A stretch of DNA of 64,000 nt from Varanus komodoensis (Eukaryota > Chordata > Lepidosauria > Squamata > Varanidae). A program made the position numbers and the translations under genes. The stretch spans positions 13,043,564-13,107,563 of the forward strand of contig NW_025335505.1 in assembly GCF_004798865.1 (NCBI RefSeq), written 5' to 3'. Positions 36,928 through 47,334 of this stretch are shown one piece after another (position 1 is the first letter of the stretch; each line of letters starts with the position of its first letter). The notes under the pieces are model-generated. The model searched no databases. It worked only from the letters and a program-made list of their open reading frames with translations, and had not been told where the DNA came from.

Positions 36928-36986
36928 TCCTATTCTGTGCATATTTAGAAAGAATAAGTTCAATGACTTTTCCTATGCACAGGATA
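36928..36986. mobile_element. Partial palindromic MITE interrupted by a SINE
   Basis: GATCCTATTCTGTGCATATT TAGAAAGAATAAG is close to the left end of the ATCCTATGCATGTTTAGA family, and TTTTCCTATGCACAGGAT to a right end. The SINE at 36987-37214 is inserted at its right border. Confidence 0.4.
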
Positions 36987-37214
36987 AAGGTCAAGGTAAA
37001 AGTTTCCCCTTGACAGTAAGTCCAGTCATGCCTGACTCTAGGGGGCAGTGCTCATCTCCGTTTCCTAGCCGAGGGAGCCAGCGTTTGTCCGCAGACCGTC
37101 TCCGTGGTCATGTGGCTGGCATGACTAAACACCGAGGTGCACGGAACGCTGTTACCTGCCCACCAAAGTGGTACCTTTTTATCTACTTGCATTTGCATGC
37201 TTTCGAACTGCAAG
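36987..37214 (-). repeat. tRNA-SINE 3' portion with 12-bp target duplication
   Basis: Plus-strand blocks, in order: AAGGTCAAGGTAAAAGTTTC, CCCTTGACAGTAAGTCCAGT, TGACTCTAGGGGGCAGTGCT, CATCTCCGTTTCCTAGCCGA, GTGGTCATGTGGCTGGCATG, AACGCTGTTACCTGCCCACC, TTTTTATCTACTTGCATTTG and CATGCTTTCGAACTGC. These are the 3' half of a common squamate SINE, here in minus orientation with the (CCTTTA)-type tail at the left. The tRNA head is missing. ATGCACAGGATA stands at 36975-36986 and again at 37215-37226, an exact 12-bp target duplication, so the truncation occurred at insertion and the copy is fairly young. Confidence 0.85.
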
Positions 37215-37229
37215 ATGCACAGGATAGGA

Positions 37230-38550
37230 ACGTTTAAAATGTTTAAAAAGAAAGAAAATGTCAGGCAACCTCACTGTATTCCAGTGTGGTGACTCAAGGC
37301 ACTCCCTTGTCCCAGGTCAGTTTGTTTAAAAGAGTTTTCTGAACACTTCAGGGTAATTTCTTCCCCACCCTGAAAGCAGCAGAAAACACCAAGGAGATGT
37401 GTGTGTTGTTGTTGTTGTTGAGGGTGAATGTCTCTCAGTTTGTGGTGATTTTCAGGACAGCAGTAATTAGAAAGAGGCAGACAAGCTGGAAGAAACTTAG
37501 GGGAAGGCAATGGAGACATTCAAGGGTATGAAAAACATGTCCAGTGAGGAAAAGGTGAAAGAACTGGACCATTTCTATCTTAGAGAAGAGACAACTGAGA
37601 CATGGCAAAAGTCTTGAAGTGCAAGTCACAGAGGAAAGGGCAATGATATGCTTTCTGTTCAGCCATCTTCCAGAATAAAGGATTACCTGCAATTGAAAAG
37701 CTATAAGTTAGGTGTGGACAAAATGATGTCCGAATTAACATACTATATTATAATTATAGAGAGCTGTAAAAACTTTAACTGATGAGCAGTGGTTTAGTGT
37801 TTACTGATATAACAAAACACATACTTCTACAAATGGTTAGCCATTTGTTTAATGTAATATAATATTTTGGAAACATGTACTATTTGGAAACATATTCATA
37901 AAAACCTATTTATGCCATAACATTTGTTTCCCATCTAGTATCGTAATAATCATCAAATAAACAGAAAAAAGTCATATTTCTTTTCTGTCAGGTGAATAGA
38001 GAATGACTGAAAGATGATTATCTGTTGAATTACCTCCTATAGTCAAGGATGCCACAAAGCCTAGTACCTGAGCAATTAAAATGTTGAACTATCATCAGCC
38101 TCTGTCATCAGTAATTCCATTTCCCAGTACTTGATTAAGCAATTGCATTGAAATTTGCACTGACCCAAGTTGAAAATGTCTGCTATGTAACCACATTTAG
38201 CCCAAAGCACAGGATTTTCTTTCTCAGAAGTTCTGCCTAAAGACTTATTTAATAATTATAATTCCCACAGCCATAGAGGTTGTAATGCCTGAATTTCACC
38301 TTCACATCTGCCATTGAAGGGAAGTGTCAATATGGGTACAAGACTCTTTTCTCTTCTGCCCAGCTTTGGTCATCCTATTTAAATATTTTTAATTTGTGGG
38401 CTCCCTTCAGAGACACAATACATTTGAATTGGCATGTGAGAAAAGTAACAGAAATTATTTGATGCCTGAGCAAAGTACAGCCTTCCCTCCATGTGCCAAA
38501 TAAAGCACAATAATTGAGCCAATGAAAGGCATCTTAAGAGCCCGTTGGAA
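37230..38550. other. Unique AT-rich sequence, no gene seen
   Basis: A (GTT)n run lies at 37402-37420. The stretch 38040-38290 has TAAT, AATTA and CAATTG motifs typical of conserved non-coding DNA. No exon recognised. Confidence 0.4.
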
Positions 38551-38553
38551 CTA

Positions 38554-38677
38554 AATCCTATGCATGCTTAGAAAGAACAAAAATCCTACATGTCTCAGCA
38601 TTGCCCAATCAGCATGGCTGTGTGGGGAATGCTGTGAGTTAGATGACTTTTTCCTGCATAAACATCCATAAGAATGT
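38554..38677. mobile_element. Palindromic MITE (ATCCTATGCATGTTTAGA family)
   Basis: The left end ATCCTATGCATGCTTAGAAA and the right end TGCATAAACATCCATAAGAA are inverted, with inner arms AATCCTACATGTCTCAGCAT and GGGGAATGCTGTGAGTTAGA. About 124 bp and non-coding. It is one of at least four such copies in the window. Confidence 0.7.
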
Positions 38678-38969
38678 ACCTTCAGTGGACTAAAAGCAGT
38701 CCTGCTTTGGTCTGTGGAAGAAATTTGTGCAAATTTCAGGAGACTGCACTAATTTAAGGAGGTTCACACAGATCTAAGATTTGCACAAAGCAAACAGGGA
38801 TCACAGGGATCACAAGTATGGGAGCAGAGGTTATTCTTGTGAGATGAAACATTCTGCACTCATGTATCATTTTTTTCAGGGTATTATTTCATAGTAGATT
38901 GGATCCAGAAATGGACTGGGACAAAGTTCAGCAGAATCCATCTGTCTTAGAATTCACAGATTTCTTCTC

Positions 38970-39413
38970 ATGCTTGGCTTGGTCTTAGAAAGTAAACCAA
39001 GCCAAGAAGTCCATGAATGCTCAGTGGATAAAGTTTGCATGACCCGCAACCTCCTTCTTCATCTGCAGCAGCACAAAGAAAGGCCGCTACATGTGCTGCA
39101 GAAGAGGAATTCTGCTTGCAAAGCATTCACACAGGGATCCATTCGGAGACAGTGCTGCACGAGTAGCCTTCTTCCATATCACTTGAAGCAGCACAAACAA
39201 AGGCGCTGCATGTGGTGCAGAAGAGGGTTGCTGGGCATCTTCACCAGCAACTGGGACTCAGGACCAGAACAAAGCAAATTGGAATCCAGAAAGCCAAGGT
39301 CAGGGAATCCCACTGATTTCCACCCCCAAAATGCACATCTTCGCTCATCCAGACATAGTCACACAGAGTCACACGATAACCCATTCCTATCAACTTATCT
39401 CTCATTTATTTAG
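38970..39413 (+). other. 147-codon open frame with an internal repeat, not a recognised gene
   Basis: This is the longest open frame in the window. The core LQQHKERPLHVLQKR recurs as LKQHKQRRCMWCRR about 116 bases later, because the DNA itself is repeated (39052-39106 and about 39167-39226, both with CAGCACAAA, AAAGG and GCAGAAGAGG). No domain or family is recognised. The rest is low in hydrophobic pattern and has no plausible start context. A decayed repeat or chance frame is more likely than a host gene. Confidence 0.3.
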
Positions 39414-39787
39414 AGTAAGCTTGATTAAATCTACATCCCAGCCAGTCTTGGCAATACAGCAATCCTATCAAAATTAAGATGTACATTAAACTCTGCTATC
39501 TTGTCTATATTAAGTTCCAGGTTCTTTGCCTCTATCCAATACAATACTGATATGCATATGTTTATTCGTTTCTGTTTTAATCTTCCCAATAAGGGGTGTT
39601 TTCTAGGCAAGCTGCAAACCCTAAAATACTAAGATTTAAAAGAACACCATGCAGTGCACTTATCAAAAAGAATACAGAGTAATAGAAAGCAACAAACTGC
39701 AAAGAAGTGATAAATATAGTGTTCAAAAACCATGAAAAACATCTAAACATCTAAGAACTGATTCTCTAAATTCTAGTGTTGGTTATA

Positions 39788-40330
39788 AGCTTCAGGTTAG
39801 GGTATTTAGTTCAGAAAATATCAGTGTGCACATATCTAAGGGCCTAGATTTGGTTCAGATGAGAAAGAAAAATCAAGGGGAAAAAAGAAAAAAGGGACAC
39901 TGCTACCTTTTTTGAAAAAGATGCACAAGTGTGTGTACTACTGGCAGTTACTGTAGGGATGAGCTTCAGGTAAGGATCAGAAAATGTCAGGTTAGGCTTG
40001 GAAATGTCAGTCCCTGGACATGTCTAAGGGCCAAGAACAGGCTCAGATAAAGAAGAAAAAGCAAGCTGCCAAGAAAAAACACAGGTTTGACACAGGTACT
40101 GACAGGTTTAGGGTTCAGCTTTGGATTAGGGTGAGGGTTTGGAAAGTCTCATCCCCAGCACATGTTAAATGGACTAGATTTGGCTCAGTTGAGGCAGAAA
40201 ATTGAGCTGCCAGGATATACCTCTAGTACACAGCTTTTTCTGAAAAGTTGCATGGGTACTATTGGGAAATTATGTTTGCAGTTGAGATTCAGGTTAGGGT
40301 TTGCAGCTTTCACTTTTAAAATTAGTCATG
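39788..40330 (+). repeat. Diverged tandem array, about 166-bp units
   Basis: At least three and a half units. The anchor AGCTTCAGGTTAGGG stands at 39788 and returns as AGCTTCAGGTAAGG at 39962, AGCTTTGGATTAGGG at 40117 and AGATTCAGGTTAGGG at 40285 (spacings 174, 155 and 168). A second anchor follows each: CTAAGGGCCTAGATTTGGTT, CTAAGGGCCAAGAACAGGCT and AAATGGACTAGATTTGGCTC; then AGAAAGAAAAATCAAG, AGAAAAAGCAAGCTGCC and CAGAAAATTGAGCTGCC. Units differ by point changes and indels. No known family is recalled. It could be a small satellite relic or the tandem internal part of a larger element. Confidence 0.8.
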
Positions 40331-40344
40331 GACTGTATTTTTTA

Positions 40345-40450
40345 AATATTAGAGAAATTTGTGTAAATTATTGGCCAATTTACACAAACTGTGGCCAGAA
40401 TTTATGCAAATTGTGCAAATTATGGCTGGAATTTACTCAGATTTCAGTGA
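40345..40450 (+). repeat. Short imperfect repeat after the array
   Basis: AAACTGTGGCCAGAATTTA (from about 40385) and AAATTATGGCTGGAATTTA (from about 40418) are similar copies, with GTAAATTATTGGCCAATTTA before them. A second small repeat domain next to the 166-bp array. Confidence 0.6.
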
Positions 40451-40454
40451 CTTA

Positions 40455-41295
40455 AAAATTAGGCCTGTTTAAAAGTGGAGGATAATGTTGCTTGCTTGAC
40501 TCACATCAGAGTGGGTTAGTGCCAATGTTAGGTTGACAGGCTGCAATACAGTGGGTCAAGCTGGGCAATTAGTTGGATTTTAATCCCCCATCTGAATTTT
40601 TGGCACATCCTTACTATTATTATGCAACATTAGTGTGACTGAAAAGCATTGTTCTAACTTATCTTCTAAATCAAGTGCAGGGATACCTTCAGTCAAAGCT
40701 GAATGCTAAGCCATTCCCTTTCTTTAATTAAAAAAATGTTTCTCGACTCTCTGAGTGTTCATTCAAATAGCCAGGATATGGCACTAACTTCCCTGCAAAT
40801 GGTTTTATAATGGAAACAGTGAGGGAACCTTAATTGTAGGACACCACTATAAAATCTGTATTCATGGAAGAATTAAAGTGCAGTGCTTCTTTTTAAGTGG
40901 CCTTTTGTCATGCTGAAAAGTACAATTAGGGACTATATCTTGGCAGGTATGAAGCAAACAGCATCCTCTGCAGCACCCTTCAGTTCCACTCCTCCTGTTT
41001 TTGAAGAGTAGATAATTGTTGCTATTTTCTACCCTTTCTCTCTTTTCTGCTGAGGTCAAGAGCTTAGATGCTGTTTAGTTGACAGGGAATGATAGAATGT
41101 TGATAACACCAAAATTGAGTTCAACTCTGAAAGCACTGGGAAGTAGAGGAGTTCACGCACACACATGGCAACTCCCTTGGTAATATATGGATTTCTGGAC
41201 CAAATGCCCATTTCATTATATGTATGCATTTTACTAACCCACTTGATGTTCTTAATATTGAAAAAAAAAATCCTTACACCACACCCACAGAATAA
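40455..41295. other. Unique sequence, no gene seen
   Basis: No repeat or exon recognised. Confidence 0.45.
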
Positions 41296-41299
41296 GCAG

Positions 41300-41662
41300 T
41301 AAGATATACCCTTAGATCAGCTCCAGAGGTCCTTCTACAAGAACCACTCCTCAGGGAGATGAAAAGGATAGCAGCTAGCTGCTGTTCCCCATCTTTGGAA
41401 CTCCCTCCCTAGAGAAATTCGCCTGGCGCCATCTTTATTTTCCTTTTGGTGCCTGGCGAAGACATACCTTTTAAAGATTTTTTTTTAACACGTAGCTTGA
41501 ATGCCGTGGCCCTTTTTATATTGCTTTTATAGATGTTTTAATTCATTGTATTTTAATTGGTTTTAATGTGTTTTACTTTGTTAATATGTTTTATGTATTG
41601 TAAGCTGCCTAGGAAGGCTTCGGCAGTTATACACATATGTATAAAAAAATAAAAAAATAAAT
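41300..41662 (+). mobile_element. L2-clade LINE, 3' end
   Basis: CCCATCTTTGGAACTCCCTC, then GAAATTCGCCTGGCGCCATC, TTTTGGTGCCTGGCGAAGAC, encodes the decayed form of the L2 C-terminus (LWNSLPREIRLAP...FRRRLKT). The 3' UTR TTTTAATGTGTTTTACTTTG and GTAAGCTGCCTAGGAAGGCT leads into AATAAAAAAATAAATA. 5'-truncated; the coding part is disrupted. Confidence 0.8.
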
Positions 41663-41752
41663 ATTAATTCCCATAGCAAGTGCAATAAGAATGAGAAACC
41701 AGTCTACCCAAACTTCAACTAGGATCCAGATTTCAGATAGATTCAACAAGTA

Positions 41753-41872
41753 ATCCTATGCAAGTTTAGATAGAAAGAAGGTCCACAAATTCCAAGATTA
41801 TCCAGTTAGTCCTGCTTTCCGGGACATGTTGGAAGTGATATGACTTTGTCCTGCCTAAACATGCATAGGACT
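41753..41872. mobile_element. Palindromic MITE (ATCCTATGCATGTTTAGA family)
   Basis: The left end ATCCTATGCAAGTTTAGATA and the right end CCTAAACATGCATAGGACT are good inverted repeats of about 19 bp. The inner part AAATTCCAAGATTATCCAGT is diverged. About 120 bp, non-coding. Confidence 0.75.
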
Positions 41873-41892
41873 GTATCCTTAATTGTTCAAAT

Positions 41893-41926
41893 AAGGTAGA
41901 ACATACAGTAAGGTAGAACATACAGC
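41893..41926. repeat. 17-bp tandem duplication
   Basis: AAGGTAGAACATACAGT is followed at once by AAGGTAGAACATACAGC. Confidence 0.9.
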
Positions 41927-42107
41927 TAAATAAAAATATGTATACAAAAATCCATTAATATCCTAAAGGGTAAATGCTTTTAGAATATGCATGGGTTTCA
42001 GTAGAAATCAGTTTAAAAGAGTTTAGAAGAAATTTCACACCTTCCTTTTAAGACAGAATTTATCAGTGTTCTTTGTTTTGCCTTTTTAAAAAAATATTTA
42101 TAGTGTA

Positions 42108-42212
42108 GTCCTATGCAGATTTAGATGGAAAAAAGGCTCACAATCCAAGCATGCCCCAGCTTCTTAGCTGGGGCATGCTTGGAATGCTAGGCCTTTATTC
42201 TGTTGAAACTTG
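42108..42212. mobile_element. Palindromic MITE with a perfect central hairpin
   Basis: The left end GTCCTATGCAGATTTAGATG and the right end TTATTCTGTTGAAACTTG fit the same family as 41753-41872. The centre, 42144-42183, is a perfect 18-bp stem (TCCAAGCATGCCCCAGCT and its complement) around the loop TCTT. Confidence 0.7.
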
Positions 42213-42214
42213 AA

Positions 42215-45200
42215 CTGGCTAATTCATTTATGAAAAGGAAATACAACCTAGGGTTCTTTTTATTTTAGTTTCTGTTTGGAACCCTTTTTATTCACTTTTT
42301 GATTTAGAGCCTTATACCAACATGTGAACTTCAATTAAAAGTAAGGCTGAATTTCTGTTCTACTAATTTATAGTCACTGTACCCCAAAATAAGGAGAGAA
42401 TGGATAACTGCTTCCAAACTATGTAGCTTTATAGGATCAGCTGGAGTCACAATACTGATCTGACTTCCTTGCTGACTGCAGAGAACATAAATCGCACCCT
42501 TGAATAGAAGGAGAGCATCTTACAATGCTCCATGTTATGCTGTTACATCCCTTTCATGTTAAGTTCAAAATGAGTCAACCATTTGAAAAAAGAAAAAAAA
42601 CCTTATTAAAATTCTCAACTTAAACTGAACTTTCCAACTTGAAGTTCTGAATAAACAGCAAAACAAGATATAGTTTACATTCCATATCTGGTGTTTTCAA
42701 CTTACAACTTAAAGTATGTTACTAATTTATATGATCTCTAAGGATACAATAATTTCCATTTCACAGTTTCATTTGAGGTTTTCAAGGGATGGGATGTATT
42801 TTTTGGCTAATGGTCAATTAAGTTTACCAGAGCACTACAATGGCATTGGTGGCTGTCATTTTACATTTCTCAGAAGACATACACATGTGTGCATGCATGA
42901 GATGATCCAGAAGCCCAGTTATTTAAATGCGACCAGTTTTTTGTTCCATTTTCATCAAATCAGCCTTCAGAATTACAGAATTAATCTGGAAGCAGTTTAA
43001 AATGTGTTCAGAAAGAAGATTTGACTCAGTGTTGTAACTGCTGGTGGAGTTTACTGTATGGAAATGAATAAACCTTCAGATGCTCAAAGGGATCCATTGG
43101 GTGGCAATAATGACTGACTTCTGACCTTCTTGGCTGAACATATGTAGAATACAATATTTTGGTTGTTTAGAAGAACTTCTTTGGTTTTTCTCAAAAGTTC
43201 CAAATTTGCCTCAGACTCTCAGAAGCAAAATAGCCCCAAACCAAACAGAAAAACTCAACTCTAACTCTGCTTTGATGTACAGTGTTCCTATAGAGTACTC
43301 ATGGAATCATGGAAACGAATAACAGAATGACTTTCATCAGTGGAAAGGGGGACTTTGCAGTCCCATGAACACCTTTTAAAAAGCCCAAACAAACCATGTT
43401 TGGATTAATGAACTGTTGACCCTTCAAAAAATCATCCAACTTCTGTAAAAGTATAACAACTGTCTTCCTTTTAATACTATCAGTCATGCAAGCTTTTAGA
43501 TGACAGCACCTACAAAAATATTTGTTCTCTTGTTTATTCTGACAAATGACTTTGAAAATCATGGCAAAATCAATTCTACAATTTTATTGGAAAAACAAAT
43601 TTGCAAACTTAATTGACAAGCCTAATGAGATAAACATACCTAGAAGAATTGCAGTCATTTCAGTTTAAAGTCTAAGATCTAAACATTTAAAGATTGAGGC
43701 TCTCAACTAATAGAATTCACTAATGTAGTAAAAACAGGGAGTATTTGCTCCAGTGGTGAGCTACATGGAGAGAACTGCTTGAACCTTGCATGTTATAAGC
43801 TACTAAGTGTGCTAATGTGTGACAAGAAAACTAGAGAGAGCAAGTATGCTGGGGGTGTCCAATCAAAAGAACATTTACAGTTTATTTAGACATACAGGAG
43901 ATCTATGTGGCATATAGGCAGCCCCTGAAGGAACTACCTACACGTAATAGGAGTCTATACACAAAGTGTTTATAACCTACTAGTTATACACAAGTTTGGA
44001 GAAAGGTGGGCGATCACATGGGGAGGTCATAGATACAGTATGCTAGGGACACAATAGGGTTGAACTCAATACCAAAAGAAGTACCTTCAAGAAAGGCAAA
44101 CATTAGCATTTTAAAGTGTATCCCCAAAGGACAGACCCATTGGCATTGATCGGATCAGGAATCCCACCTTACATCTAAAGCTGCTCTTACAATGGCAGGC
44201 TTTTAGCAGCCATATCAAATCCTGACATGTGCTTCCAAGATCAGTTATGTGATTTTACTTACTCCAGATTGCAGATTGCATATTATACTCTAATGTCATT
44301 AATATACAGAATGAACATGATGAAATATTCAGAATTAATACTTCACTATATTACTATGGTTATAAATTTGAAATTTCCCCTTTGTGAATCCTTTGAATTC
44401 AGATAATGAATAGCTACCAAAGGTACATAAAATTGGCGTGTATTTGGTTTTAAAACCATTTTGTTTGCTTTCCTCCTTACTGACTTTTATACACTTAAAA
44501 TGATTTGGATAAAGAGTTTTGCCAGAGCTTGAAAACCAGAGGCACAAAATGACCAAACAGTCAGATAAAGCTCCTGGAACCAGCTTCTGACTCGCATTAT
44601 AGCTTCTGATATAGTCTGTTTGATAAGGTGCCCCTCGGAAAGACCAGGCAGATCTGTGTGCTGAAACTTTTGGACAGGATGAAGGGAGTAACTGCTAATA
44701 GAAGCATTTGGACATATTTGAAAGCTGGTACGGGAGTGTTAGATAGCTAGATGGTTGAAGCTTCTGGCTCATGGAAGACTGTAGGGACAATGTGTATCAG
44801 GCTTGAAAACCATCTGGAATTATGAAAAGTGACCTCTCTTATCTGTGTGAATCTGCTGTATTTGCTTTTATTTTGAAAGGAAGAAAGCCATCTTGAGCTT
44901 TCATTGTGACATGGGAGAGAGATTTAAGAAAGTGGCCCTCTATTAGCCAGTCTGAATGTGTTCTGACTGTCTTACACTTTGGGGAGGTGGTGAATGGTAC
45001 ACTGAATAGGCTTTTTGTATAATGAAAAGTCAAAAAGTGAATACATTTGCATTTTTTTAACAAAACAACACTTTATCATATTACCAAAGGTTAGAATTTA
45101 ACCTTTTATTGTTTACTGTGCTGTCTTTGGAAACAACACAGGCTTGATTGCAGTCTGCTTTGTGCTGTCACTCCAAGACAAACACTTGGAGCTTGTTTAT

Positions 45201-45655
45201 TCCTATTGACAAGAGCCTTAAACGGGTTGGCATAGCTGTGGTATGATCAAAGAAGCAATCACTTGTGGAATGACAATGCACACAGTGTTCACATAATGCA
45301 CTGGGCTTTTGTAGAGATTGTACATTAAACTGAATAATATGCTTGGAAGAAATGATTTATCATCCCAAACCAAGAAATATATGGCAATTTGCTTTCTTTG
45401 ACTAGCTATCAGGAAATTACAGAAATGATAGTAAAATTGTGTACTGTACTTCTGATGTTAAACTGATGATTATCTTTTGATCAAACATCACAAACTTTGC
45501 ATTAAAAAGAAGTACAATTGAGAATCAGAGATGGCATGTTATGATTAACCAGATATTCTGGAAGATCAGGGATTTCTAATTGTTTATGTTCTATGATTCA
45601 CATATGTTTATTATTTTTCCATTGGCTTTTTAAGATCAAACAATCCTTAGGAATT
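42215..45655. other. Unique AT-rich sequence, no gene seen
   Basis: Longest repeat-free stretch in the window. No exon recognised on either strand; open frames of up to 94 codons have no supporting motif. 45060-45400 has even composition and may be conserved non-coding DNA. Confidence 0.4.
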
Positions 45656-45658
45656 GGA

Positions 45659-45659
<1 letters not shown>

Positions 45660-45738
<79 letters not shown>
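45660..45738. repeat. (AC)15(AG)24 compound microsatellite
   Basis: Uninterrupted AC run followed without break by an AG run. Likely to be highly variable in length. Confidence 0.97.
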
Positions 45739-45739
<1 letters not shown>

Positions 45740-45924
45740 ATTTCAATATGAATACATTTAAAGAATATCACACTTGTAATAAAAGAGAAAAACTACTTGG
45801 CTGAAAAAGTGTCCCTAGATGAAATACAGTATTCACTTCAATTCTGGGTGTTGGCTTGCATCCTCACCTGGACACATTCTATCTTAGGTCTAGTTCATTT
45901 TCTGCTGCTATGTTGTTGTTTATA

Positions 45925-46953
45925 AATTTTATTTATTTATTTGGGTATTTTTACCCCATCCAATATGGATTGGGTCTCTGGATGACTTACAAGTCAAAAT
46001 CCAATGAATACATATTTACCCAAATAATACAAAATAATCCACGACTGAGCATAAAACATAGTTAAAATATTAAACATTAAAAATACAGAAGAATAAAAAG
46101 GTCTTGACCTGGCATCAAAAACCATGCAACGCTGGCACCAGGTAGACCTCTCTGGGGAGTACATTCCATAGCCAGAGTACCACTGCAGAGAAGGACCTCC
46201 TCGAAGTGTGTTCTCTTCTAATCTCCTTCAAGGAGGGTTCCCAGAGCAGGGCCTCTGCTGCAGATCTTAAGGGGCTGGTGGGCATGTAGGGAGAAAGATG
46301 TTCCTTTGGATATCCTGGTCCCAAGCCATTTAGGGCTTTATAGGTCAATACCAGCACCTTAAATTGGGCCTGGGCTTCAATTGGAAGCAGTGAAGCTGAT
46401 AGAGGGCCAGTGTAATATGAAAATAAAGACCAGCCCCTGACAGCAATCTGGCAGCTCTGTTCTGAACCAATTGAAGTATCTGGACCGTCTTTAAGGGTAG
46501 CCCCACATAGAGTGCATTACAATAGTCCAACTGGGAAGTTACCAGAGCATGTGTAACCGTTGCTAGGCAGTGATCATCCAGGTTACAATGCAGCGCATGG
46601 ATCAACCAAAGCTGAAGGAAAGTGCTCCTCACCACCACCGCGATTGGGCCTCCAGGGACAGCTCCAGGTTGAGGAGTATTCCCAAACTGAGGACCCTGTC
46701 CTTTAGAGGGGGTGCAACCCCATCCAGGACAGGGTCAAAATCACTTCCCTGAAAACCTACCAAAGGACCTCCATCTTATCTGGATTGAGTTTCAGTTTAT
46801 TGGCCCTCATCCAGTCTATTACCTTGGCCAGGCACCTGTTCAGGACAGCCACTGCCTCACTTGGATTAGTTGTAAAAGAGAGGTAGAGCTGGGCGTCATC
46901 AGCATACTGGTGACTCCTCATTCCAAACCTCCTGATGACCTCTCCCTGGGGGG
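45925..46953 (-). mobile_element. L2-clade LINE, reverse-transcriptase C-terminal half
   Basis: Read on the minus strand the fragment gives, in order: PLGEVIRRFG, HQYADDAQLYLSF with the catalytic YADD box near 46895-46909, RANKLKLNPDKMEVL, then, in another frame, VVRSTFLQLWLIHAL, VTSQLDYCNALYVGLPL, LVQNRAARLLSG, LVLTYKALNGLGPGYPKEHL and RRSFSAVVLWLWNVLPREV, then a 3' UTR ending at an ATTT run near 45925. This is the back half of an L2 ORF2 polymerase, which copies its own RNA at the insertion site. It is 5'-truncated just before the catalytic loop and has several frame breaks, so it is inactive. It is the best-preserved LINE coding fragment in the window. Confidence 0.9.
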
Positions 46954-46954
46954 A

Positions 46955-47334
46955 GGGAGGATTTTGCTTTCTTTTAAAATAAATACATTTTGTTTCCTTT
47001 TAAAGTAAATTATGATTATTGCTGATTTTATGGCATCTGATCCTTACCAGAGATGACATATAAAAGGTTCACCCAGATCTGTCTTTGTCTCTTTCCTTGC
47101 TTACTTCCTAGCTGCCTGCTTCCAGGTGAATATCTCTGGAGCCAGGCGTGGCCAAGGATTTTACGGAGGCCAGGATTCCACTTCAAGGCAATTCAGTCAC
47201 TCTGCAGAAGGGGCTAAGTGCCTTGGTGGGGACTGAGGGAGAAATGCAGGGATACGCTGGGCTCTCTGGGTACCATACCAAACCCCTCCAGTCTAAGCAT
47301 TTATCAGTATCACTTTTTGTGGCATATTCTATAT
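46955..47334. other. Unassigned sequence between L2 and hAT elements
   Basis: A TTTTAAAATAAATACATTTT-type duplication at 46970-47010 and a CATATAAAAGG box near 47057. The box and the pyrimidine-rich stretch after it look promoter-like, but nothing else supports an LTR or gene start. Confidence 0.35.

Noticed and set aside
39788-40330. CRISPR-like or telomeric array
   Set aside because: The units are about 166 bp and diverged along their whole length, without short exact repeats and unique spacers, and TTAGGG words are not in tandem.
41600-41640. U6 snRNA-like GGCTTCGGCAG text
   Set aside because: It is part of the L2 3' UTR (GTAAGCTGCCTAGGAAGGCT then TCGGCAG) and the rest of U6 is absent.
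42144-42183. MicroRNA precursor
   Set aside because: The stem is only 18 bp with a 4-base loop and sits at the centre of a palindromic MITE.
47050-47140. Promoter with CATATAAAAGG box
   Set aside because: An isolated TATA-like word; no other core signals or downstream frame support it.
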